Shown one piece after another: positions 1 through 6,923 of a stretch of DNA of 64,000 bases. This DNA comes from an uncultured Lachnospiraceae bacterium (lineage in GTDB: Bacteria > Bacillota > Clostridia > Lachnospirales > Lachnospiraceae). The stretch is from assembly GCA_910579275.1 (NCBI GenBank), contig CAJTTO010000016.1, positions 1 to 64,000 of the forward strand, read 5' to 3'. The position numbers were made by a program, and so were the translations under genes. A model generated the notes under the pieces. The model saw only the letters and a list, made by a program, of their open reading frames with translations, searched no databases and was not told the origin of the DNA. How positions within the stretch are numbered: position 1 is the stretch's first letter; the number at the start of each line of letters is the position of its first letter.

Positions 1-58
1 GTTATGCATGGCTTGATGCCTGTAACAGGAAGCCGAAGGCTGAACTGTTACAGAATTT
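1..58 (-). repeat. Family A repeat, partial copy at window edge
   Basis: The sequence reads as the reverse complement of the first third of the dispersed family A repeat. It contains the GCATGGCTTGATGCCTGTAA block and ends in the terminal inverted repeat GGCTGAACTGTTAC. The other end lies outside the window. The full copy at 905-1059 is the reference. Confidence 0.8.
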
Positions 59-222
59 ATTGAATGGTATTACTTTTAGGGATTTTCAGCGAGGTCTTGT
101 ATACGTGTTATAATTTGTGTATACTTATGAAAGGAAAGAACACTCTCATTATATAAATGCTTTGCCGTTAATATCGAAACGATGTGCATTGCGGCAGACA
201 ATCTATTTAAAGGAGCTGCACA

Positions 223-717
223 ATGGCTAAATCAGAAGAAGCAAAAATAAAAACAAATGCAATGCGAATGCTGGACAGGAAGAAAATACCTTATTCCACG
301 CACACCTATGAATGTGACGAATTTATAGATGCCATACAGATTGCTGACATGCTTGGTCTTCCATATGAAAGGGTGTACAAAACGCTGGTCACGCAGGGTG
401 CCAGTAAAAATTATTATGTGTTCGTGATTCCAATTGCGAAAGAACTTGATATGAAAGCGGCAGCAAAGTCTGTGGGCGAAAAATCCGTAGCGATGCTCCA
501 CGTAAAAGATATTCTTGCTGTCACAGGCTATATCAGAGGCGGATGTACTGCTATTGGAATGAAAAAGCAATATGTTACGCGGATTGACCGGAGCGCCGAG
601 CAGTTGGAGAACATTATTGTGAGCGGCGGCAAACTTGGGGTTCAGCTGGAGCTTACACCTCAGAATCTGGCGGCGGCATCCAACGCAGAATTTGCAGATA
701 TCATTTTCCATGCATAG
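223..717 (+). CDS. ybaK: Cys-tRNA(Pro)/aminoacyl-tRNA deacylase, YbaK/EbsC family
   Basis: The 164-residue protein matches the single-domain YbaK/EbsC family in length and pattern. Members hydrolyse Cys-tRNA(Pro) mischarged by prolyl-tRNA synthetase and act in the cytosol. Visible family features are the N-terminal stretch KIPYSTHTYE, the segment GLPYERVYKTLV, the central lysine of AAAKSVGEK (the expected catalytic Lys region) and the glycine-rich YIRGGCTAIGM loop. The ATG is preceded by AAAGGAG at normal spacing, which fixes the start. It is monocistronic: the upstream DNA carries a repeat and the downstream DNA carries repeats B and A. The family is secure; the precise tRNA substrate is inferred from the family. 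Confidence 0.9.
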   Translation: MAKSEEAKIKTNAMRMLDRKKIPYSTHTYECDEFIDAIQIADMLGLPYERVYKTLVTQGASKNYYVFVIPIAKELDMKAAAKSVGEKSVAMLHVKDILAVTGYIRGGCTAIGMKKQYVTRIDRSAEQLENIIVSGGKLGVQLELTPQNLAAASNAEFADIIFHA

Positions 718-784
718 CCTGCCTGGGAACTGTTCCGCATTTACTATTTATACTCACGACAAATGAAATCTGCCGTGAGTATTG

Positions 785-880
785 CGCCAACCGCAGCCGC
801 GAAGCGGCATATTTCCTTATGCGGTTGTGCGTATCACATTATACCGAGCGGTCAGTCTTTTCGACCTCCAGTATAACTAT
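785..880 (+). repeat. Family B repeat, copy 1
   Basis: The stretch contains CCTTATGCGGTTGTGCG followed by ATTATACCGAGCGGTCAGTC, a TTTTCGACC loop side and CCAGTATAAC. Nearly the same order of blocks is found on the opposite strand at 46688-46770, and its right half recurs at 40804-40833. The GGTCA and TGACC-type blocks form an imperfect hairpin. Just upstream (752-780) ACTCACG and CGTGAGT form another 7-bp stem with no T-run. Confidence 0.6.
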
Positions 881-904
881 AAATGAGCAAATTTGAAATT
901 ATGC

Positions 905-1059
905 ACAAATTTGGTAACAGTTCAGCCTTCGGCTTCCTGCTACAGGCATCAAGCCATGCAAAACCACTTCGTGGTGGCTTGATGCATCTCTACCTATATG
1001 TTATTTCACGGACTTTGCAGCCAGTGCAAAGTCCTGGGCTGAACTGTTACCAAATTTGT
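905..1059 (+). repeat. Family A repeat, full copy with perfect terminal inverted repeats
   Basis: This is a 155-bp element bounded by a 23-bp perfect inverted repeat (905-927 and 1037-1059) whose core is GGTAACAGTTCAGCC / GGCTGAACTGTTACC. Internally there is a GTAACAG...CTGTTAC hairpin, a GCATCAAGCCA...TGGCTTGATGC hairpin enclosing CCACTTCGTGG, and a GACTTTGCA...TGCAAAGTC hairpin. It has no credible coding capacity; the short ORF through it is a by-product. The form suggests a MITE-type or BIME-like element. Confidence 0.85.
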
Positions 1060-1231
1060 CCGCCATACAACGACAGATCTGAGGTTTTGTATTTGTTTTG
1101 TCCTTGAATGAAATACAAAACACAGAATTCTTTGTGCAGCTTTCCGGCTTTGCTCAATTATAGTATTTAATTGATTGCGGACGGGAAAAGATGTCTGCAT
1201 ACGAAAAATACACGGGGAAGGGACGCAGGAA
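1060..1231. other. Leader region before the fumarase genes
   Basis: No gene is seen here. A 10-bp inverted repeat (TTTTGTATTT at 1085-1094, AAATACAAAA at 1111-1120) forms a hairpin before an AT-rich stretch around 1155-1175 that probably holds the fumarase promoter. No clear -35/-10 pair could be fixed. Confidence 0.3.
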
Positions 1232-2074
1232 ATGAAAACAATTAATGTAGCAGAAATTACACGGAATATAAAGGAAATGTGCATTGAAGCCAACCACTGT
1301 CTCACACCTGATATGGATCATGCGCTGAAAGACGCGGTTCATACAGAAAAAAGCACGCTCGGAAAACAAATACTAAACCAGCTGCAGGACAATCTGAAAA
1401 TTGCAGGCGACGATATGATTCCGATTTGCCAAGATACCGGCATGGCTGTTATTTTTCTGGAAATCGGACAGGATGTACATTTTGAGGGAGGAAATCTGGA
1501 AGATGCCGTCAATGAAGGTGTCCGTCAGGGTTACACGGACGGATTTTTACGCAAATCTGTTGTCGGAGACCCGCTTATCCGTGAAAACACCAAGGACAAT
1601 ACGCCGGCTGTCATCCACTATGAAATGGTTTCCGGTGACAGTGTAAAGATTACGGTAGCGCCCAAGGGGTTCGGCAGCGAAAATATGAGCCGTGTTTTTA
1701 TGCTGAAGCCTGCGGACGGAATGGAAGGGGTTAAAAACGCTATTCTAACAGCCGTAAAGGACGCCGGTCCAAACGCCTGTCCTCCCATGGTTGTCGGCGT
1801 GGGCATTGGCGGAACCTTTGAGAAATGCGCCATTATGGCAAAAAAAGCGCTTACCAGACCGGTTGACGTCCGTTCTGAGATTCCGTATGTCCGGCAAATG
1901 GAGGAGGATCTTCTGGACAAAATCAACCGTACCGGCATTGGTCCCGGCGGGCTTGGCGGAACGACAACCGCGCTTGCTGTCAATATCAATACTTATCCGA
2001 CACATATCGCCGGTCTGCCGGTTGCCGTCAACATATGCTGCCACGTAAACCGCCATGCGGTGCGGACAATCTGA
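1232..2074 (+). CDS. fumA: Fumarate hydratase class I, alpha subunit
   Basis: The 280-residue protein is the alpha (iron-sulfur) half of the two-subunit class I fumarase / tartrate dehydratase family, which interconverts fumarate and malate with a [4Fe-4S] cluster. Family marks include PICQDTGMAVIF with the first cluster Cys, GLGGTTTALAV near the end and the terminal CCHVNRHA block. Other conserved runs are NTKDNTPAVIHYE and NACPPMVVGVGIGGT. The open frame extends to 1175, but the ATG at 1232 begins the conserved MKTINV start and is chosen. The beta subunit follows 17 bp downstream. Tartrate dehydratase is the alternative; no tartrate genes lie nearby, so fumarase is preferred. Confidence 0.9.
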   Translation: MKTINVAEITRNIKEMCIEANHCLTPDMDHALKDAVHTEKSTLGKQILNQLQDNLKIAGDDMIPICQDTGMAVIFLEIGQDVHFEGGNLEDAVNEGVRQGYTDGFLRKSVVGDPLIRENTKDNTPAVIHYEMVSGDSVKITVAPKGFGSENMSRVFMLKPADGMEGVKNAILTAVKDAGPNACPPMVVGVGIGGTFEKCAIMAKKALTRPVDVRSEIPYVRQMEEDLLDKINRTGIGPGGLGGTTTALAVNINTYPTHIAGLPVAVNICCHVNRHAVRTI

Positions 2075-2091
2075 AACAAAGGAGAATTGAT

Positions 2092-2646
2092 ATGGAAAAA
2101 CACATAAACGCCCCTCTTACGGACGAAGACGCAAAATCCCTGCATTCCGGGGATTATGTATATATAACCGGAACCATCTACACAGCGCGGGATGCCGCAC
2201 ACCTGCGCATGTATGAAGCGCTTGACAGAAACGAACCGCTCCCAATGGAGCTTGCGCATAATATTATCTATTACATGGGGCCTTCTCCCGCGCGGGAGGG
2301 CAGGCCTATCGGATCCGCAGGTCCTACCACTGCCAGCCGTATGGACAAATACGCCCCGAGACTGTTAGACCTTGGGTTGAAAGGAATGATCGGCAAAGGA
2401 AAGCGCAGTGATGCCGTGAAGGAGGCAATTGTGCGTAACGAGGCTGTTTACTTTGCAGCCGTGGGCGGCGCAGGCGCTCTTTTGTCCAAATCTATCACGT
2501 CATCGGAGGTTGTCGCTTATGATGACTTGGGCACGGAAGCCATCCGCAGACTCGAAGTGGAAAACTTCCCTGTCATTGTTGTCATTGACGCGCAAGGCAA
2601 CAATCTTTATGAGACTGCTGTCAGAGAATTCGGAGAGCAATTGTAA
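2092..2646 (+). CDS. fumB: Fumarate hydratase class I, beta subunit
   Basis: The 184-residue beta subunit completes the class I fumarase begun by the preceding gene. It has the family runs LHSGDYVYITGTIYTARDAAH, MGPSPAREGRPIGSAGPTTASRMD, GLKGMIGKG and the late AAVGGAGALL block, in the usual order. The ATG at 2092 has AAAGGAG six to eight bases upstream and fits the family start; the longer open frame to 2035 overlaps the alpha gene and is rejected. The length equals the normal separate beta subunit. Alpha and beta are presumably co-transcribed. A hairpin at 2800-2838 may end the transcript. Confidence 0.9.
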   Translation: MEKHINAPLTDEDAKSLHSGDYVYITGTIYTARDAAHLRMYEALDRNEPLPMELAHNIIYYMGPSPAREGRPIGSAGPTTASRMDKYAPRLLDLGLKGMIGKGKRSDAVKEAIVRNEAVYFAAVGGAGALLSKSITSSEVVAYDDLGTEAIRRLEVENFPVIVVIDAQGNNLYETAVREFGEQL

Positions 2647-2648
2647 AA

Positions 2649-2779
2649 TGTAACTGTTCAGTACTGCACTGCGCACTTGCTGCTAAAAAAGCGTAAATTG
2701 CGTCAGGCGTCAAGCCTCCACGAAGTGGATTTACATGGCTTGATGCTCGTAACTATGAAGGTTCTGAATTGTTACTGTA
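2649..2779 (-). repeat. Family A repeat, degenerate copy
   Basis: The ends TGTAACTGTTCAG and CTGAATTGTTAC, and the internal blocks CCACGAAGTGG and CATGGCTTGATGC, match family A in reverse orientation. The middle is diverged, so this is an old copy. Confidence 0.65.
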
Positions 2780-2799
2780 AAATATTTACAAAATAAAAA

Positions 2800-2838
2800 G
2801 CCTGCTTTTGTTAATTTCGGAAATTGACAGAGGCAGGC
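2800..2838 (+). terminator. Strong hairpin after the fumarase genes
   Basis: The arms starting GCCTGC and ending GCAGGC pair over about 18 positions with a CGG loop. The mismatches are all G-U compatible in the plus-strand transcript, which argues for function on that strand. No good T-run follows, so it may be a terminator or a 3'-end stabiliser. Confidence 0.45.
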
Positions 2839-2852
2839 ATAAATTATATAAT

Positions 2853-2925
2853 TTGCTTAACTGGTTAAGCATCTGTATTTACTGCTCTAAAATATTTTTT
2901 TACTCGTTTGCTTAACTGGTTAAGT
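2853..2925 (+). promoter_or_regulatory. Promoter with twin LacI-family operators
   Basis: Two near-identical 16-bp palindromes, GCTTAACTGGTTAAGC (2855-2870) and GCTTAACTGGTTAAGT (2910-2925), lie 55 bp apart centre to centre. The form is typical of LacI-family operators. A promoter TTGCTT - 17 bp - TATTTA (2853-2881) overlaps the first site, which would allow repression. The likely binder is the LacI-type protein at 4240-5031, although that protein is truncated, or another maltose-type regulator elsewhere. They control the lipoprotein gene at 2969. Confidence 0.7.
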
Positions 2926-2968
2926 ACTTTACGCAGGGCTGCTTCAGTCAGCAGAATGGAGGAATGAT

Positions 2969-4132
2969 ATGAAAAAGAAAAAAATATGTTTATTGGCATT
3001 TGCAACTGTTCTGAGTACATCTCTTTTGTATGGGTGCGGAGGGAGCGAAACGCCGGATGCCAAAGCTGACGCGCCTTCCCAGATGCAGGAATCGTCACCT
3101 GCCAGCGGGAACGGGCAGGAAAAACTTTTTACAGTAACGTTCTATGACACGGACGGGACAACGGTATTATCCACGGCAGAGACTGCCGAAGGTGCACTAG
3201 TGGACTCGTACACGCCGGAAAAAGACGGGCAGATTTTCATGGGCTGGTTTGCGACGCCGTCCATGACACACGAATTTGATTTTTCAAATCCAATCACTGC
3301 TGACACAAAAATATTTGCAGGTTTTATGGAAAATGTGGAAGACACAAGAACCTTTGCCATTTTGGGCAGCGGAAAAAGCCCGCTTCTATCTATATCCAGC
3401 TGGGGCAAGACAATTGAAGACGCACATTATTTGACAAAGAATGCCGGAGAAAATGTGTATACAATGACTTTGGACTTGTGTGAGGGCGACGAGTTCCAGT
3501 TTGCCGTGGACAGTGCGTGGAGCAATCAGAGGGGAGGCGGCTACCTGACCCATACAGAAGTGGACGGTACAGAGTACTTTACTGTTGCGGGCGGTCTTTC
3601 CGAGGGTTCCCAGAAATCAAATATTAAGTGCGCAGTCTCCGGAAATTACACTTTTACGTTGAATACCTATCCGGGCGCAGATGTCTATGATACGGAGAAC
3701 AGTTATTACACTGAGGAGACAAAAGAAAATTACAATCTAAATCCGTATGACACAATCGACTGGACTTATAATGGGGAAATGGCATCCGGCGAGGTGGCGC
3801 TTGAAACAACTTATTACATAAAGGGCGCAATTATCACGAACTGGGAAGATCGATATGATGAGCAGTATGCGTTTACCGAAACAGATGGGGCGCACACTTT
3901 GACAATTGCTCTGGAAGAAGGCGATGAATTCCTGTTTACCTCGCTGGTGACTGCGGATGGTAATTCCAGCACAGGAAATGAATATATTCGCTACAGCAAT
4001 GTGAAAGACGAGTCTTCGTTGTCCTATGTCGACGGTACCGAAAGCTATAATATGGTCGCCAAGGAAGCCGGTACATACACATTTACATACCACCCTGATA
4101 CCGAGGCGCTCACGGTGGAATTTGCGAAATAA
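2969..4132 (+). CDS. Surface lipoprotein with InlB-type repeat, probable starch-binding protein
   Basis: The 387-residue protein starts with a lipoprotein signal (lipobox LLYGC, Cys23). A low-complexity linker is followed by an InlB B-repeat-like module (about 50-115: TVTFYDTDGT ... FMGWFATPS). Two related beta-rich segments follow (about 130-240 and 265-385), each with an aromatic-rich pattern of the type YTMTL-EGDEFQF and HTLTIALEEGDEFLF and ending YTFTLNTYPGADVY or YTFTYHPDTEALTV. The duplicated C-terminal modules look like carbohydrate-binding domains, but I cannot name a family. Placement next to the GH13 enzyme and maltodextrin transporter and behind LacI-type operators supports a role in capturing starch at the cell surface. 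That role is inferred. Confidence 0.7.
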   Translation: MKKKKICLLAFATVLSTSLLYGCGGSETPDAKADAPSQMQESSPASGNGQEKLFTVTFYDTDGTTVLSTAETAEGALVDSYTPEKDGQIFMGWFATPSMTHEFDFSNPITADTKIFAGFMENVEDTRTFAILGSGKSPLLSISSWGKTIEDAHYLTKNAGENVYTMTLDLCEGDEFQFAVDSAWSNQRGGGYLTHTEVDGTEYFTVAGGLSEGSQKSNIKCAVSGNYTFTLNTYPGADVYDTENSYYTEETKENYNLNPYDTIDWTYNGEMASGEVALETTYYIKGAIITNWEDRYDEQYAFTETDGAHTLTIALEEGDEFLFTSLVTADGNSSTGNEYIRYSNVKDESSLSYVDGTESYNMVAKEAGTYTFTYHPDTEALTVEFAK

Positions 4133-4180
4133 GGCACATGACACACTCCGCTCATCACACAGAAGGAATTGCGGCGGCCA

Positions 4181-4214
4181 GATAACAGTTCAGCCAAGGA
4201 CTTTGCATCAAGAT
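4181..4214 (+). repeat. Family A repeat, internally deleted fragment
   Basis: GATAACAGTTCAGCC is joined directly to AAGGACTTTGCATCAAG, so the left terminal repeat abuts internal family A sequence with the middle missing. It lies just past the premature end of the LacI-type gene. Confidence 0.55.
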
Positions 4215-4239
4215 GTGTCAGTCATTATTCTACAATTCC

Positions 4240-5031
4240 TTAGTATACCAGACATACATGGGAACGATCCGGAACGCGGTTTATTGCATCTTCCATGCAG
4301 GCATAGACTTGCTCCATTTTTGCCTGCAGATTGGATGCAATGTAATAAGCTCCCTGCGGGACAAGGGTATGAAGGCATGTCTGGGTATAAACAATGTTCC
4401 CCTCCGGCAAAGCAGCTGTCTCTTCCATAAAACAAACCTTCTGAAAGGTGCTGGTGATACAGTCTTTTATGGCTTTGTTGTTGGGGGGCAGACAAAAATA
4501 GGTATAGTTGTCTGTTCCAAAGTGTCTGTCTGCCCGCTCTTTCTGCTTTGCGTAGTCTGTACATACCTGAAAGAAGATGGGCAGGGAGCCGTCCAGCAAT
4601 ATGTCGATGGCAATTAGGGGAATCAGATTGTGGTCACCGACCTCACTAAAAAAATCGGTATCTGTGTCATAACAAAAGATGGCGTCAGCATAGTCGATTT
4701 GATTTAAGTCGTCTTGATTTTGCAGCAGCAGGTGGTATCCGTGTTGTTTTAACACAGCGGCAAGGGTTTCTGCAAGAAGCAGCTGTTCAGAGCGCTTGTA
4801 CAGAGATTCCTCATGGGTCAGATAGAGTGCGGCAGTATAGGTTTTATTTGTCGCAAGTGATTTTGCGGAAGAATTTGGCTTATAGTCCAAGAGATTGATA
4901 ATCTGGCGTACCTTTTTCTTCGTCTCCTCACTGATTCTCTGGTCGTCGCGGTTGTTCATTACGTAAGATACGGTTGCCACTGACACACCCGCCTGTTTCG
5001 CGATATCTCGAATGGTATATTTTTTACTCAT
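4240..5031 (-). CDS. LacI-family transcriptional regulator, C-terminally short
   Basis: The 263-residue protein has a clear LacI helix-turn-helix (residues 5-30, TIRDIAKQAGVSVATVSYVMN) and hinge (to about 60, YKPNSSAKSLA). A periplasmic-binding-protein-like effector domain follows. LacI proteins are usually near 330 residues; here the ORF stops in the second half of the effector domain, after DRSHVCLVY. The missing 60-70 residues normally complete the sugar-binding cleft. The end lies about 25 bp from a family A fragment, suggesting deletion. It is flanked by the starch lipoprotein and the divergent GH13 gene, so it presumably controlled this locus through the 2853-2925 operators. It may now be non-inducible or inactive. 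Confidence 0.8.
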   Translation of the reverse strand: MSKKYTIRDIAKQAGVSVATVSYVMNNRDDQRISEETKKKVRQIINLLDYKPNSSAKSLATNKTYTAALYLTHEESLYKRSEQLLLAETLAAVLKQHGYHLLLQNQDDLNQIDYADAIFCYDTDTDFFSEVGDHNLIPLIAIDILLDGSLPIFFQVCTDYAKQKERADRHFGTDNYTYFCLPPNNKAIKDCITSTFQKVCFMEETAALPEGNIVYTQTCLHTLVPQGAYYIASNLQAKMEQVYACMEDAINRVPDRSHVCLVY

Positions 5032-5097
5032 ATGTTATTTATATACCGACTGCCATTTTTTGTCAATGTGGCACTTTCACTAAATATAGAAAAGGAA

Positions 5098-5127
5098 GTA
5101 ACAGGAATCCGAACGCCGGACTGTTAC
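5098..5127. repeat. Family A mini-remnant (hairpin)
   Basis: GTAACAG and CTGTTAC flank a short AATCCGAACGCCGGA stretch. It resembles the terminal hairpin of family A (GTAACAGGAAGCCGAAGGCTGAACTGTTAC) with changes. It sits in the LacI-GH13 divergent promoter region, 15 bp before the GH13 start, and could act in the leader RNA. Confidence 0.45.
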
Positions 5128-5141
5128 GAAAGGATTGAATC

Positions 5142-6899
5142 ATGATGAATGAACAGGGAATTTTACATGTACCGGACTCCAAATACTGTTTTCCGCTGGA
5201 CACGCACAGGCTGGTTCTGCGGCTTCGGATGGACAGGAAGGATCATCCGGAAAAAGTTGAAGTCGTCTATGAAAGTAAGTATGTAATTCACGAAAAGCAG
5301 CAGACGATTGCGATGGAAAAGAAATATGAGGACAGGCTTTTTGCCTACTATGAAGTGGTGCTTTCGCTGGCGGATGTTCGGCTTGCATATGTGTTCCGTA
5401 TATGGGAAAATGGAAAAGGTTTTTATTTTTCGGAGGACGGTCTGAGTGAGACATACAACTTTTCACTCGGATATTATAACTTTTTTCAGCTTCCTTATAT
5501 CAATGCAGTTGATGTCCACGAGGAGACCGGCTGGATGCGTCAGGCTGTCTTCTATGAAATATTCGTGGACAGGTTTTTCTCCGGCGGCGATGCCGCGCAG
5601 AAGGAGCATGTGAGTCTGGAATGGGGCGCAAAACCAAAGCCCAAAGGGTTTGCAGGCGGCGACCTTTCCGGCATTATATGCAAGCTGGATTATCTGAAAG
5701 ATTTGGGCATCAATGCGATATACCTGACTCCTGTGTTCTGCTCTGTCTCCAATCATAAGTATGATATTTTTGATTATCATACGATTGACGCACACTTTGG
5801 GACAAACGAAGAATTTAAGGAGCTGGTGGACAAGGCGCACGAAAAAGGAATCCGAATCGTCCTTGACGCAGTATTCAATCATTGCAGTGAATTTTTTCCG
5901 CAGTTTCAGGACGTTTTGAGGCAAGGAAAAAAATCTCCTTATTTTGACTGGTTCCTCATTGACGGGGAAAAACCGGACAGCACCAATTTAAATTATGAAG
6001 TGTTCGCATTTTGTTCTTATATGCCAAAATTAAACACTTCCAACAGCAAAGTGCAGGAATTCCTGATTGATATTGCTGTCTCCTGGATTCAAAAATACGA
6101 TATTGACGGCTGGCGGCTGGATGTTTCCGATGAGATTTCACATGATTTCTGGCGGCTGTTCCGCAAGAAGGTAAAGGCGGCAAAGAAAGACTGTGTAATT
6201 ATCGGAGAAAACTGGCATGATGCAAACAATTTTCTTCAGGGTGACCAGTATGACAGCATTATGAACTATGCATTTACAAAGGCATGTCTGGATTACTATG
6301 CATTTGAAGTTTTCCGCGCGCAGGATTTTGCATGGAAATTAAATCATCTGCTGATGCGCAACACTGTGCAGGTCAATCACATGATGATGAATCTGTTAGA
6401 TTCCCACGACACGGATCGTTTCTATACCAGTGTGCATCAGAACAAAGACCGCGTACTGTCAGCCATGGCAGTTATGTGCATGTATGTTGGCGCCCCCTGT
6501 ATTTATTATGGCACAGAAATTCCGCTGGAGGGCGGGTATGATCCTGATAACAGACGCTGTTTTGACTGGGACGCATCACACTGGGACAGTGCATACCGTA
6601 CAATACTGCAAAAGCTGCTGCGGCTGCGCATGGAAGAACCCGTCCGGAAAGGTGATATCCGTATCAGTGCGGATAAGGAGTTATTTATCCTTTCCCGTAT
6701 GCTGCATGATACGGAAATCGTATTACTGGCAAACCAGTCCGGCACAGATATTGATATCAGCCTTGAGGGAAAAATCCTTGTCGAAAATCATTTTTCCGTT
6801 ACTGCTGCACCGGAACAGCGCGCTGTCCGCGGGACGCTCGCATCTGACGGGTTCGTAGTGGTTCAGGGATATTATGGAGCATTGTTAAAAATATTATGA
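5142..6899 (+). CDS. GH13 alpha-amylase family enzyme (neopullulanase/cyclomaltodextrinase type)
   Basis: The 585-residue enzyme has all four GH13 motifs: region I DAVFNH (242-247), region II GWRLDVSDE with nucleophile Asp327, region III IIGENWHD with acid/base Glu356, and region IV LLDSHDTDRF with Asp423. About 120 N-terminal residues form a separate beta-rich module of the kind seen in the neopullulanase/maltogenic amylase group. There is no signal peptide, so it acts in the cytosol on imported maltodextrins. Two ATGs stand in tandem (5142 and 5145) after AAAGGA; the first is used. The transporter genes follow 24 bp later, so this is the first gene of the import operon. Exact specificity cannot be read from sequence. 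Confidence 0.9.
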   Translation: MMNEQGILHVPDSKYCFPLDTHRLVLRLRMDRKDHPEKVEVVYESKYVIHEKQQTIAMEKKYEDRLFAYYEVVLSLADVRLAYVFRIWENGKGFYFSEDGLSETYNFSLGYYNFFQLPYINAVDVHEETGWMRQAVFYEIFVDRFFSGGDAAQKEHVSLEWGAKPKPKGFAGGDLSGIICKLDYLKDLGINAIYLTPVFCSVSNHKYDIFDYHTIDAHFGTNEEFKELVDKAHEKGIRIVLDAVFNHCSEFFPQFQDVLRQGKKSPYFDWFLIDGEKPDSTNLNYEVFAFCSYMPKLNTSNSKVQEFLIDIAVSWIQKYDIDGWRLDVSDEISHDFWRLFRKKVKAAKKDCVIIGENWHDANNFLQGDQYDSIMNYAFTKACLDYYAFEVFRAQDFAWKLNHLLMRNTVQVNHMMMNLLDSHDTDRFYTSVHQNKDRVLSAMAVMCMYVGAPCIYYGTEIPLEGGYDPDNRRCFDWDASHWDSAYRTILQKLLRLRMEEPVRKGDIRISADKELFILSRMLHDTEIVLLANQSGTDIDISLEGKILVENHFSVTAAPEQRAVRGTLASDGFVVVQGYYGALLKIL

Positions 6900-6923
6900 T
6901 GTATGGAAAGGTTGGTGTATGAT

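Noticed and set aside
905..1059. CRISPR array or tRNA-like gene as an explanation of the family A hairpins
   Set aside because: Copies are kilobases apart with no regular spacers, there are no cas genes, and no cloverleaf with a CCA-type end can be drawn.
883..1107. 74-codon ORF across the first full family A repeat
   Set aside because: It follows the repeat and its inverted ends, has no ribosome site, and other copies do not keep the frame.
2800..2838. Minus-strand terminator reading of this hairpin
   Set aside because: A T-run does follow on the minus strand, but the mismatches are G-U only in the plus-strand RNA and no minus-strand gene ends here.
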